Assembly: GCA_039621445.1 (NCBI GenBank)
Contig: CP154955.1
Coordinates: 7,800,241-7,864,240, forward strand
Reading direction: 5' to 3'
DNA: 64,000 nt
Source of the DNA: Euglena gracilis
Lineage: Eukaryota > Euglenida > Euglenophyceae > Euglenales
Shown here: one piece after another, positions 29,001-38,727 of the stretch
Layout of the letters: every line of letters begins with the position of its first letter
How positions within the stretch are numbered: the first letter of the stretch is position 1
Program-made: the position numbers and the translations under genes
The notes under the pieces: generated by a model
Database searches by the model: none
Seen by the model: the letters and a program-made list of their open reading frames with translations, nothing else
Told to the model about the DNA's origin: nothing

Positions 29001-31029
29001 GAATGCAGAGGTGGTCACGCCATTTTTTTTGGCATCTCCAGCTATTTTACGGTGGCCATCCCAACAATTTACAAAAAAAGAGCTTCTCTGAAACATGTAA
29101 ATGCAAAAAAAGCGAAATTAAATCAATTCAGATCAAATTCCTCCCCAACTTATTGAACCAATGTTGATCAACCAACAAAGATCGCATCCGACCGGGGGGG
29201 GGGGGTTGGTCGTTGGACAAGCCCGGTCGTTGGACGGGGGGGTCTAGACAGGTCAGCAAGTGCGGAACAGACTTTCATTTAGTGCGCCGCGGCGAAGTTT
29301 GCCGCGGTGCAACAAAAAATTCTCCGCGGCGCACACAGTGCACAATCGAATTTTTTGCCGCGGCACACCCGCGACGCACCTGAAACACTACCACGGCGCA
29401 CCAACAACGCACCCATGGCGCACCAATGACGTTCCCGTGGCACATGCAGTGTGCGCGCGGCGCTACCGCGGCGCACACGGCGCACAGAAAGAAATCCTCC
29501 GCAGCGCAGGCGGTCACAAAATTTCCGGTGCTGCAGCACGCAGCGCAGAAGAAAAAAATTTCCGCCACGCACTAAATAAAAGTCTGGTGCGGAAGCAGGA
29601 AACAATTTCTCGGGCAGGTCAGAGGCTTTTTTTTGGACTCCCTCCTGAAGCAAAGGGAAATTCAGGCACACAAGGGAAATTTTATCACACAGCAGGGAAG
29701 TAAGTCACTCCCCCTATTTGCCCCCCATTGGCCAGAGCCCAGGTGGCCAATTAGGGGGGGGGGGTTACTCGTTTCGAAGGAAAATGCCTCGTGGCGGGTG
29801 TTTTTGGGGGGTTCACGGCTATGAAGGCCAGGCAAGAGCGGTCAATTGGAGGGGGGGGGGGGCTAGGGTTACCCACCCCATCATTGAGGTTACCCCCCCT
29901 AATAGAGCAGAATGGGTGTACAGGTCACCCGAAGAGTGGCCAAATAGGGGTGGTCACGTCAATATTCCCAATGTTTCAACTCAGCAAATGAAACTGTTAG
30001 ATGAAAAAAAAAAGCAAAAGATTCACGAAAAAATCGCTGGAGACAGGTCCCTATGAGGTCAGGTTGGCGAGTACAAGGATGGAGGACAGTTTCCCAGGGG
30101 GGCCTTGGGCTCACAATTCACATGAAAGATGGAAAACAAAATGGAAATATGGAAAGGGAAAAAAAGCGCACATCTGATTTGTATCCTGTCGAAAATTAAT
30201 TTCAATTGGTTGAAATCAAGGGACAGGTGGCGTTCAACAAAAAAGGTGCGTAGAAATATGCCCCTGAGATTGTCTTCAGACAACTCAGCAACAAAAAGTC
30301 ACAGAAGGACGCGTGCACCACACGTTGACAACCTTGCAGCTTGAGCATCGTGTACCGTGTTGAGAGGCAGGCGAAGGGGTGGCCATTCAGCCAACAGTTT
30401 GATGGCAACGCAACGCCAAGTCAGGACGACGGCGAGCAATTGCAACCAATTTATCTCTCAGCCCCAGGTCATTGCTTAATGACCCGGAGGGGGGGGGGGC
30501 TAGCCATTTTGCCAGACACTGGAAAAAATGGACTAGCTAACCCCCCGGGGGGTCTCCCAACTGGAAAAAAATCCTCCGGCGCTGCGCACCAAGGTGGAAA
30601 TGAGAATTTTAACATGTGTGTGTGTGAATATGTTTCTGGTTGATTTTGTTCCAAAAAAAAATCCCACGATCCAAAGCCCAAAATCACAAAAAAAAATGGC
30701 CAAAAAGGGGGCCCTTTTGGGGGTAAAAATTTTTTTCGCGGTTTGCGCCGGTCACTGGAGAAAATTGTCCACTAGCTGGTCCTGCAGGCAGACTCCCCCC
30801 CCCCCGGTGGGGGGCACTAAGATGTCCACTAGCCAAATTTGGACTGGCTGCAGTCCAGCCCCCCCCCTGGGGGTACTACGAACCCTTAAGCAAAGGAATG
30901 CTCAGCCCACACAGCCTGGCACCGTGTGGTGTGCCAGGCGGCACACTGTGGGTGCGGTGGGGCCGCCGGCAAACACCCACAGCATTTGGAGGGTTGTTGA
31001 ACCTTCGGGATTGGAACATGTTACAGGAG
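25933..31029 (-). CDS. Gene of unknown function, four phase-compatible exons, 5' end unknown
   Basis: Exons 31029-30947, 28578-28499, 27697-27653 and 26040-25933 join in phase. In order they encode CNMFQSRRFNNPPNAVG with an Arg/His-rich end, SQMDVLTNFLLNEHVYRNPP, RLDQSPCWDQRFLSD, and FPPAEKRIMPPPPYALTLRG followed by a stop at 25933. Three acceptors have clear pyrimidine tracts, and the donor GAC|GTGAGT is ideal. I do not recognise the family. The first exon is probably missing from my model, and the last could end earlier at TCTG|GTGTCC. The introns carry many repeats, including Family A. Confidence 0.45.
26850..26993 (-). CDS. Possible extra exon, hydrophobic
   Basis: From GGTCAG|AA the frame gives ETVSAGDGLWWGSLLPPSLL, IAHHLAWHCALVLV and then a Pro-rich end, which reads like a membrane segment. 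It does not fit the phase of the neighbouring gene 4 exons, so it may be an alternative exon or chance. Confidence 0.28.
27205..27440 (+). repeat. GGAGTGCCTGGGCAGG repeat, copy 2
   Basis: It carries the same ordered landmarks as 1246-1440, including GGCTGGTCGTGGGC, CCTTCGGCGCCGAAAGTGCC, GGCACTTTTGGCC and a GGGTGCTTTGGG phrase. Confidence 0.65.
27653..27697 (-). CDS. Gene 4 exon (15 codons)
   Basis: CATTCCTCGCAG|CGG to CTGAC|GTGAGT encodes RLDQSPCWDQRFLSD. Both splice sites match consensus well, which is the main support for so short an exon. Confidence 0.5.
28397..28431. repeat. Perfect hairpin, 16-bp arms
   Basis: GACGGGTGCCCCGTCA and TGACGGGGCACCCGTC flank a three-base TTT loop. It sits just downstream (transcription sense) of the gene 4 exon at 28578-28499, inside the intron. 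Confidence 0.9.
28499..28578 (-). CDS. Gene 4 exon (MDVLTNFLLNEHV)
   Basis: A pyrimidine-rich acceptor (CTCGCCTGCCCAG|TG) and the donor GAACTG|GTATGT enclose SQMDVLTNFLLNEHVYRN then PPPLSVEL. Both splice sites are good. Confidence 0.65.
28930..29250. repeat. GGTCGTTGGACA repeat region, copy 2
   Basis: It starts GTGCTTAGACAAGG and ends TTGGTCGTTGGACAAGCCCG then GTCGTTGGACGGGGGG, the same closing phrase as copy 1 at 21165-21195. Confidence 0.55.
29268..29584. mobile_element. CGCCGCGG-rich inverted-repeat element, copy 1
   Basis: The ends GACTTTCATTTAGTGCGCCG and CACGCACTAAATAAAAGTC are imperfect inverted repeats. The interior is a degenerate tandem array of CCGCGGCGCACnnnG units. A second element of the same design is at 58447-58943. 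Confidence 0.7.
29700..29925 (+). repeat. CCTATTTGCCCCCC repeat, copy 2
   Basis: It matches 19757-19980 landmark for landmark, with small length differences in the poly-G runs. Confidence 0.75.
30465..30895 (+). mobile_element. Family A inverted-repeat element, copy 4
   Basis: It runs from CAGGTCATTGCTTAATGACC to CCCTTAAGCAAAGGAATG with all internal landmarks (GGGCTAGCCATTTTGCCAG, GGCGCTGCGCACC, TGATTTTGTTCC, GCGCCGGTCACTGGA, GACTGGCTGCAGTCCAGC). It lies immediately 3' of the gene 4 exon at 31029-30947, inside the intron. Confidence 0.8.
30947..31029 (-). CDS. Gene 4 exon (CNMFQSRRF)
   Basis: The acceptor TTTCTCACAG|C and donor CACA|GTGTGC bound 27 codons: SCNMFQSRRFNNPPNAVGV and CRRPHRTH. 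The donor phase fits the next exon. Confidence 0.45.
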
Positions 31030-31073
31030 CTGTGAGAAATGTAACGTAAGTATTGTACCCCTCTTGTCAATGT

Positions 31074-31327
31074 ACGGATGGATATTGGATATCGGCCCAT
31101 ACGGGTTTATCAAAATATTGAATTTATTGGGTCCCTAAAAAATATTGTGAAATATCGGCTTTATTGGGGGGTAAGGTACTTTTTTGTTGTTTTTTGGGGC
31201 GATTTTGGGATTCTCCAAATCACAAAAATGAGGATATCGGGGCACAAAATATGATATCGGGGGGGGGGGGGTCAATCTATCCAAATTTATCGGGACCCCC
31301 CTAAAAACAATATCAATATCCATCCTT
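31074..31327. mobile_element. Short AAGGATGGATATTG-family element
   Basis: The ends TACGGATGGATATTGG and CAATATCCATCCTTA are inverted repeats matching the ends of the 950-bp element at 4412-5360. The subterminal parts also match (TATCGGCCCATA, GGGTTTATC, AAATATCGGCTTTATTGGGG). The central array of the long copy is absent. Confidence 0.75.
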
Positions 31328-31562
31328 AGTCAATGCACCTCAAACATGGGTAAACACCGGGGGATGGTTTGTGCCTTTCTCAAAAAGGAGAAATCAGAGA
31401 GGAGCACATTGGAGGGATTCCAGCGTTGGTGCTTGAACAAGGACAATTGGCAATCATGTGATCCTGGAGCTGCCTGCATTAATACTGTACAGGTGAGGCC
31501 TGCATTCCGGGTCACGCGCCATGCGCGTGACCTGCACATGTCACGCGCGTGACGCGCATGCA

Positions 31563-31803
31563 TCAGGGCTGCTTCTCCTTGCACTTCCCCGACGGCCCGC
31601 GGTCGGGCGGCGTGGAGCGGGCGGTGAGCACCGCCACGCGCTTCGCCAGCCGGCGGTTGGTGCGGGTCTCCAGCACGTCCAACACGCAGTTCAGGATGAG
31701 GGCGAGGGGCAGCACGAGGGACACGAAGAAGCACGCGACGGCGGCGGGCGCAGGGGGTGGGGGGCCAAGCAGAGCAAAAGAAATGGAAGGAAAAAGGGTA
31801 AAC
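31563..31803 (-). CDS. Gene 5 terminal exon B
   Basis: Coding evidence is strong from VACFFVSLVLPLALILNCVL onward (31739 to 31563). The 5' boundary at GGGAG|GTTT is the only phase-compatible AG nearby, and it places a pyrimidine-rich run inside the coding sequence. Confidence 0.6.
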
Positions 31804-33425
31804 CTCCCAAATCACATCCTCCGGGGTACTATTTTTTCGCCCGAAGTCCCGGCCTGGGGGGTATGATTTGGGGGGGGGGGCAATAGCACCCAAAATTTTT
31901 TCGAACTTTTTCGAAGTCCCGTGGGACCCAAAATAGCACCCAAAACCTCCTTTGGGGTCATTTTGTGGACTTTCTCATGAAATCCAGCATTTTCGGAGGC
32001 CAGATGGTCCAGAAAAAGCGATTTTCCTCGTAATTTGTTGTCAGAGATGGTGATTTTTACCTACATTTTCAGCTCAAAATCCGGGTCGTCGGCCCGAGAT
32101 TGGGGGGGGGGTATTTACTCGGTCGCTGAAGTCGGACCCTCAGGGGGGGGGGGTATTATTTGAGGGGAGGATTTTAGCGGAATGGAGCTGAAATTCACAC
32201 CTAATGAAGGTGTCTGGGTGTGAAAAACGTGTGGACATATGTGTTAATAATGTGTGCGCATGCGTGTGGAAATGTGTGTGTGCCTAAATAATGGTGCCCA
32301 TAATTGTGCATGAAAAAATAATAGCGCAAAATCGCAGAAAAATATGCCATACCCTCCCATCCAGCGTTCAGGGAGGGGATGCAGGTGAACTTCTAGGTGT
32401 ATTCATGATCTGCCGGAATTTCCTGAATCTGTGGCTCCCGTGATAATTGGAGGCTCTTGGCTTGTCCACTCGAATTCTGCCCTCCTGAGTGACAAGCAAG
32501 GTGTTTTCATCCCACCAGTTGAAACCTGTCCCCGGGGTATTAAGTGAGAGGGGGGAGGCAGGCTTTTGCTTAAGGATACCCGGGGGGGAGGGGTACTGGC
32601 TAGCCAATCGGCTAGACACTGGAAAAAATGGACTAGCTAGACCCCCCTCCCCCCCCTGGGGGAGGGGGGGGGTCCGGGGTCCCCCCAACTGGAAAAAAAG
32701 TTTTCCTCCGGCGCTGAGCGCCGAGGTGGAAATGAGGTTTTTAATAGGGTTTTGGCTGATTTTGTTCCAAAAATTCCCAGAAAATGGCCAAAAACGGACA
32801 TTTTTGGCCATTTTTGGGGGTCCCAAAAAAAATTTTCGGCGCTTCGCACCGGTCACTGGAAAAAAAAATTCCACTAGCTAGCCCTGCTAGCAGACCCCCC
32901 CCGCCCGGGGGGGTCTGCTAGAAATCCCACTAGCCAAATTTGGACTAGCTGCAGTCCAGCCCCCCCCCCCCCGGGGGGGGGGCCCGCCGGAAAATTCTTC
33001 GACGGGCTCAAAAAAAGCCCAAAATGTGTGTTTGCTGGTGCTTTTGGGGGTGCAAAATAATGTGAGAAAATTAACTAAAACAATTAATGCAGTACCCGAC
33101 AGTGTCCCTTTTCCAGTTGGACCGCCCCCGACTGCCAAACAAAATCTCAGACCACATGCACAGCAATGAATTATTATTAAACTTCATCAGTTATAATTGA
33201 TTACCATAATAGTTATAATCAAGCATTATAATAATAATGTAATAATATCATTATTTATTATATAATAATCAATATTACATGTGACCCGCGATCGAGGCTG
33301 GTAAGGGTGGCGGCCTTAGCCCGGGCGACGCCCAACACCACCAGCCAGGTAGGCGCCTGCTGGGCCACATGGCCGAGGAAGGTGGACACCCCGAGTAGAC
33401 CGATGAGGTGGGGCGACTCCTCCCC
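31563..33425 (-). CDS. Small membrane protein, two terminal exons, 5' end unknown
   Basis: Exons 33425-33286 and 31803-31563 give about 126 residues and the stop at 31565-31563. Exon A encodes EESPHLIGLLGVSTFLGHV, then AQQAPTWLVVLGVARAKAAT. Exon B encodes a hydrophobic helix (VACFFVSLVLPLALILNCVL) and a charged tail (DVLETRTNRRLAKRVAVLTA, ending KCKEKQP). The phase fits (phase 2, one base completing Gly). The start of exon B is doubtful: the region before VACFFVS is a perfect-looking pyrimidine tract but contains no AG near the coding start. I do not recognise the family. It is probably an integral membrane protein with a cytosolic basic tail. Confidence 0.5.
32559..32990 (+). mobile_element. 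Family A inverted-repeat element, copy 5
   Basis: The left end CAGGCTTTTGCTTAAGG and all internal landmarks are present, including GGCGCTGAGCGCC, CGGCGCTTCGCACCGGTCAC and CCCTGCTAGCAGACCCCCC. The right terminal CTTAAG end is missing after the final poly-C/G block. It lies in the gene 5 intron. Confidence 0.75.
33286..33425 (-). CDS. Gene 5 exon A
   Basis: The acceptor CGTGGAG|GGGGAGG follows a long C/T-rich tract. The exon encodes GEESPHLIGLLGVSTFLGHV and continues to LTSLDRG. The donor GCGG|GTCACA leads into an A/T-rich intron. Confidence 0.6.
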
Positions 33426-33836
33426 CTCCACGATGGGGGCAAGGCACCGGGCAGGGGGAGGGACGGCCACAGAAGCGGACGGGGAGATCAGCGGACAACG
33501 CGACGAATTGCACGACAAACACTTCCAGGAATGGCAACAGCGGATGAAATCCTTGGGTCAAAAGAAACCACCTGTTTCATGTCAAACAAACATCGAATCC
33601 CACAGCAATGGTATGCCACGGAATGCAATACAAAAAGAAATACAAGAAAACATGCAAAATTTCATATATATATACATATATACATATACATATATATACA
33701 CATATATATGTGTATATATACATATACATATACATATATATATATTTCAAACTTCTGTGTATATTTAAATAAATGAATGTAAAATACCATCGATAAATGG
33801 GTGCATACATATCTGGCAGGGAGAACCTATATATAC

Positions 33837-34140
33837 ATGTATGTATGTATGTATGTATGTATGTATGTATGTATGTATGTATGTATGTATGTATGTATGT
33901 ATGTATGTATGTATGTATGTATGTATGTATGTATGTATGTATGTATGTTGTATGTATGTATGTATGTATGTATGTATGTATGTATGTATGTATGTATGTA
34001 TGTATGTATGTATGTATGTATGTATGTATGTATGTATGTATGTATGTATGTATGTATGTATGTATGTATGTATGTATGTATGTATGTATGTATGTATGTA
34101 TGTATGTATGTATGTATGTATGTATGTATGTATGTATGTA
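33837..34140 (+). repeat. (TATG)n microsatellite
   Basis: About 75 units of TATG, with one TTG interruption at 33948-33950. The long Tyr-Val-Cys-Met ORFs on both strands are artefacts of it. Confidence 0.95.
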
Positions 34141-34154
34141 TATATATATATATA

Positions 34155-34438
34155 TGGCAGCCATAATCTACATGGCCCCCCCCGGGGGGGGGCATGTAGA
34201 TTATCCAGGGGGTCAAAATAGTTTTTTTGTGTTAATGATGGAATAGGGTTAGGTGCGCGACTTAGGGTTAGGGTTAGGCCTAACTTATAGACGGGTGTTC
34301 GGTGTACAAGTTAGGCCTAACCCTAAGCCTAAGTCGCGCACCTAACCCTATTCCATCATTAACGCAAAAAACATTGACCCCCCCCTGGACACACACATGG
34401 CCCCCCCGCGGGGGGCCATGTAGATTATGGCTGCCATA
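34155..34438. mobile_element. Foldback element 1 with TTAGGG-like core
   Basis: Nearly the whole 284 bp is one inverted repeat: TGGCAGCCATAATCTACATG at the left returns as CATGTAGATTATGGCTGCCA at the right, and an inner pair (GGAATAGGGTTAGGTGCGCG / CGCGCACCTAACCCTATTCC) flanks a short centre. The core contains TTAGGGTTAGGGTTAGG. Both ends are bounded by TATATA microsatellite, as if inserted at TA. Confidence 0.85.
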
Positions 34439-34445
34439 TACACAT

Positions 34446-34574
<129 letters not shown>

Positions 34575-34687
34575 TGCCATATATATATATATATATGGCA
34601 GCCATATATATATATATATATATATGGCAGCCATAATCTACATGTATATATATACATATATATATATATATATGGCAGCCATAATCT

Positions 34688-34723
<36 letters not shown>

Positions 34724-34872
34724 TATAATATATATATATATATCTGTGTGTGTACATTGCACATATTATATATTATACATATGCATTACATATGTTATAT
34801 ACATTATGTTTTTTATTGTTATATATTATTGTAATATTATATATTGTAAGTATTATTGTAATATTATATATA

Positions 34873-35132
34873 TGGCAGGGGGGCGGCGGTTGGGGACTCC
34901 AGGGGGGCAGGAAAAAGTTTTTGGGTTATGATGGAATAGGGTTAGGGTTGTGAGTTCGGCCTAACTTTGAGCCTAACTTATAGATAAGTGTAAGGGGTAC
35001 AAGTTGGCCACAAAGAAAAGCCAAACTCCAACCCTAACCCTAACCCTGCTCTATCAATAACACAAAAGAAATTTTAGCCCCCCTGAGTCCCCAATGCCCC
35101 CCCCCCGGGGGCCATTAGGGTGCCCGCTGCCA
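34873..35132. mobile_element. Foldback element 2, diverged copy
   Basis: The ends TGGCAGGGGGGCGGCG and GTGCCCGCTGCCA, the inner phrases GATGGAATAGGGTTAGGGTT / AACCCTAACCCTAACCCTG and the central AACTTATAGAtaaGTGTaagGGGTACAAGTT correspond to element 1. It is again flanked by TATA sequence. Confidence 0.8.
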
Positions 35133-35230
35133 TATATTTATATTTATTCATATTACCTAAATTGATGATACACTGAAAACAAAATTCATAATATAACATC
35201 ATAACCTTTAACAGGCGCCACCAGATACCA

Positions 35231-35394
35231 TTACTTGTGATGTTGCACGGTGACTTGGGCGCGATACAAGAAGCGTCGGATGAGATGGTCGGCGGCCTCA
35301 TCCCGCCACGCAAGGGCTCGGATCTGGTCCATGAGGGCGTCGTTGCGCCACACCCACGACTTGTGGGGGTCCCGCCTGCACCAGTGCCCGGGGA
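35231..35394 (-). CDS. Gene 6 terminal exon
   Basis: GCTTCGTGTCAG|TC opens PGHWCRRDPHKSWVWRNDAL, then MDQIRALAWRDEAADHLIRR, and ends QHHK and TAA at 35233-35231. The composition is clearly coding. Confidence 0.7.
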
Positions 35395-37191
35395 CTGACA
35401 CGAAGCACACAATGCAGGCCGAATGCAGGAAGTCTCTGGCCTGGCTTCAATGAACCATATGAAATATATTGCCAATAAGATAACGGCATGGGTAAATGGA
35501 CGCCGGCGCAGCCATACACCACCAGTGACGGCAGGCTGGCCTTGCCCTTCCCCGACACAGGCTGCTTTCCACGCTGGGGGAAAGTCCGTTGGGGCAAAGA
35601 GGAGCCTGGCCCTTGTCCTGGGAGACCTGGATGGCCGGTCACCGGCTGGGGCGTCTGGGGCGCACCTTTGGCCAACACATGACGGCAACCGCGGAGAGCG
35701 CAGTGACTGGGGCAACGACCCCCCCCCCGGTGGAAAATTTGGAAAATTTTGGAAAGAAATTCCAAAAAGAAAACAGGAGAGTCAAGAAATATGCAAAAAT
35801 GTGCATCCTGGCTGACGATTTTCCCACTAAAGTGGTGAGGGACTCCCTGAGCTGAACACCCACCCCAATTGTCGATGGGGGGATCTAAAACAGGCCGAAT
35901 TTGATGGTCCCACGTGGCCATTTTGGGCTTCAAAAAAAGGGCAGAAATGACCCAAAACGACGAAAACGGTCACCTTCTCCAAACCACTGAGCTCTCGGCG
36001 TGCCAGTGAGCACACACCATCGCCATACCCATGGACTGGGGGAGGCCCTGGGGCGGCCGGGGGGGGGGGTGGCCCTCCTCGTCTGGCCGGGAGGGCGGTG
36101 GGTGGCCTAGTGCGAGGAGCCAGCGGTGGTGCGATTCCCGGCATGGCACACGGGCGTTCTCGCTGACCTTCGGGGGGGGGGGGCAGGAATGGAAGGCCTG
36201 GTGGGGGAGGTCGAGCCCCCAACCTGCCCTCAACACCGAACTTTCACCTTAGAGTCGGCACCGACAGGAAGATGGAAAGGCCTCGTGGGGGGTCGATCTC
36301 CCACCAGGTAGGATTCTGATTCCACCCTGCCTGGGGGAGGGGGCAGCGGAGCCGTCGACCGGCTCCATAAGTCCAGGCCAGAGTCCTGTCCCAATCCCTG
36401 TGGAGGGGGGACCCGCATCATCCGCCCCCGCAGCTCGACAAACAAAAACACAATGTTACGTAGTACCGGAGAAGAAAAGGTGGTGGGCCAACCAGACCAC
36501 CACTGGGGTTTACGTGAGTTTCCATTCAGTCGTGGGGAGGCAAAAGAAGCAAACCAAACCAAATTCAGAGGGGGGGTGATACGGGAGTCTCCCAAAACAC
36601 CATTCCCCCCCTAAGTTGTTGCTCGATATATGGGGAACAGTCGTTCAGGAAAGGCATGGCCCAGACGGTCCCAAATCGGAGCCACCGTCGGAGCCACTTC
36701 TCCGCCACGTCCGCCTTGCCGAAGATGAAGCGGCCTTGCAGCACGGTGTCGTTGGCCGCGGCGTAGAGGGACTGCCGCCATCCCGGGCGGACGCCGCTGC
36801 CGCTGGGGCAGAACATGCATAAATGAAGATAAATATCATGTGCGGGTGAACCTGATCAACAACCAAACAACCAAACACTTGGTGGCGCATGGGTGAGGGC
36901 AGCCTGACAGTTCGTTTTTCGTAACTCCAAGGCGGTGGACCTTTACATCCAGTTCCGTAATCACAAAAAACATAAATGGCTGTCCCTCGCTGAAATTCTC
37001 TTCCACTGGACGTCGGGTTGGCAAATGCAACTTTTGTTCGGGTCAGGGTCACCCCGGGATGGTTGGGAGAGGGCGGTGGTCCGCACCGTGGGGGTACTCT
37101 TTTCCTTGCGGCTGTCGTAGGCCAGCAGCGCCAGCGAACGGTTGCGGTCCCGCAGAGCGCAGGACAGCATCTCGTTGAGGTTGACCATCAT
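35231..37191 (-). CDS. Protein of unknown function, five exons
   Basis: The exons are 37191-37098, 36802-36601, 36167-36029, 35573-35523 and 35394-35231. The last four joins agree in phase; the first junction is unresolved. The ATG at 37191 opens MMVNLNEMLSCALRDRNRSL. Later exons encode SLYAAANDTVLQGRFIFGKA, then EKWLRRWLRFGTVWAMPFLN; VSENARVPCRESHHRWLLAL; WKAACVGEGQGQPAVT; and HWCRRDPHKSWVWRNDALMD, ending VTVQHHK and TAA. It has no signal peptide or membrane helix. It is Trp- and Arg-rich. I do not recognise it. Confidence 0.55.
35523..35573 (-). CDS. Gene 6 exon 4
   Basis: A strong acceptor (CGGACTTTCCCCCAG|CG) and the donor TCACTG|GTGGTG enclose 51 nt. In the phase demanded by exon 5 they encode WKAACVGEGQGQPAVT. 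Confidence 0.5.
35720..35905 (-). repeat. CAATTGTCGATGGGG family, copy 2
   Basis: This is the reverse complement of 1060-1260: CCACCCCAATTGTCGATGGG, TCTAAAACAGGCCGAATTTG. It lies in intron 3 of gene 6. Confidence 0.75.
36029..36167 (-). CDS. Gene 6 exon 3
   Basis: CCCCCGAAG|GTC opens VSENARVPCRESHHRWLLAL, then a Pro-rich segment. The donor ATGG|GTATGG fits exon 4. If unspliced, the frame stops at 35972-35970. Confidence 0.5.
36601..36802 (-). CDS. Gene 6 exon 2
   Basis: The acceptor TTCTGCCCCAG|C opens 67 codons including GWRQSLYAAANDTVLQGRF and KADVAEKWLRRWLRF. The donor GGAATG|GTGTTT is phase 0; the frame otherwise runs to a stop at 36565. Confidence 0.65.
37098..37191 (-). CDS. Gene 6 exon 1
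   Basis: The ATG at 37191-37189 starts MMVNLNEMLSCALRDRNRSL, then ALLAYDSRKEK. A GT at AAAAGA|GTACCC is the nearest donor but is out of phase with exon 2; an AAG|GAAAAG donor is also possible. Confidence 0.5.
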
Positions 37192-37248
37192 TGGGAAACG
37201 AAATCAGGCCTCACACACCAGCATTTGCTCTGTGTGTGTGCGCGCGCG

Positions 37249-37288
<40 letters not shown>

Positions 37289-37307
37289 CTGTGTGTTTGT
37301 GTGTGTG

Positions 37308-37339
<32 letters not shown>

Positions 37340-37945
37340 CACATGGGGTGTACGTGCTCACATGTATTTACGTGTGTCTGGATGTGGGGTTGGTGTTTGC
37401 TTTGAACATGTACGTGTTTAAAGTTGGCCTTTGGACTTTTTCACACGGCCGCTGAAATTCTTGCCTTACCTTCAATCCTGGCCCGGGCCAAGAGCCCGGG
37501 GGGGGGGGGGGTATGTCTGTGTAAAATGCTTCTTTTTAACCCAGAAGCCCGGGCCACCCCCCTCCCCAAGGGCTGGAGGCCCGGGCATGGGTTTCGGCGT
37601 GAAGCACGCCCTTAGATGGCCCGATTTTTGGGGGGGTCTCCCCGTGCCAGGCTTGGTTGGTAGGGGGTGGGGGGCAGGGTCTTGGTGTGTTTGTGTGTCC
37701 CTGTGCATGTGTGTGTGTGTGTGTGCAACCAGCCAATCATCCAGATAGAAAGACGCGGATCGGCAGGCACGCAGACACCCAAGTATGCATGTCAGGAGGA
37801 GGGGGGCCAAGCGCCCGGGGGGGTACAAACAGCCGCACACCCGGTGAATTGAAAGCATGAAAAATGCAATGGGTATCACAACAGACTCCCAGCGATCCCC
37901 AGCTGCCGATAAGTGGGCCCCTGGGGGAGGGCTGACATATGTATA

Positions 37946-37982
<37 letters not shown>

Positions 37983-38658
37983 CACATATAATACGCAGAA
38001 GATAACAGACGAATGATTCAGCCATCATTCAGCTATCAACATAGATCAGTGGAAGCATGGACGATTGATGTGCACCCAACTGCTAAGCTCATCCACTGCA
38101 AGAATTCCATCGTACAACAGATAGCCATGGCAACCAGGCTGCGAACAGTGCAAGGGGACTTGGGAGGAAAATGAAAAAGAAGAAACAAAATGCCGCAGCA
38201 GGATTCTGTGAGACCTCCCAAAGGGGAATAGAATCTTGCTGCCTGGAATGTGTGGAATGAAGACATAGCGCCACAGAAGAGAGAATGATTGCAAGCAACA
38301 CTGGGGGGGGGCAAATTTAAAACAGTGATTGCTGGTATTTTCTTTCAAATAATCGTCTCAAATTGCCTTCTGAGAACATCTCAAAATACTGGCAGAGCTT
38401 TCCCTGATTCTTGAGCAAAGAAAACAACGTTTAACGTTGAAAACAACGTTAAACAAGTTGATCATCCAAATTTGTTATTCTCAATCTTGTGCACCTTCAT
38501 AATTTGATCTTGACTTGAAATTTCATAACTTGAAATTTCATTGCCCCCCCCCACCCGAGATATAACAAAAAGAATAACTTCCTGGAATATAAACCGATGG
38601 CCTTTCAAACCAAACAAAGATGATGAAAACAGAAAACAGAAAACATATTCGATGGAGG
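37192..38658. other. Interval between genes 6 and 7
   Basis: It contains (GT)n at 37250-37340, poly-G edged sequence at 37480-37660, a short (TA)n at 37945-37980 and A/T-richer sequence from 37980. I see no convincing exon. Confidence 0.5.
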
Positions 38659-38727
38659 TCAGGCAGCGGCGGACCATGCAGCCCGAGGGTTGTGATCCTT
38701 GAAGAGCGCCACGCGTGGACTTCGCCG
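38659..38727 (-). CDS. Gene 7 terminal exon
   Basis: GAGGCAG|CGG opens RRSPRVALFKDHNPRAAWSA then AA and TGA at 38661-38659. The frame is short; support is phase and composition. Confidence 0.4.
   Translation of the reverse strand, partial: RRSPRVALFKDHNPRAAWSAAA

Noticed and set aside
29260-29703. 147-codon plus-strand ORF through the CGCCGCGG region
   Set aside because: It is translation of the internal tandem array of an inverted-repeat element.
33797-34246. Long ORFs on both strands rich in Tyr, Val, Cys, Met, Ile and His
   Set aside because: They are translations of the (TATG)n and (TA)n microsatellites.
34240-34330. A chromosome end (telomere)
   Set aside because: The TTAGGG repeats are few, palindromic and internal, with genes on both sides.
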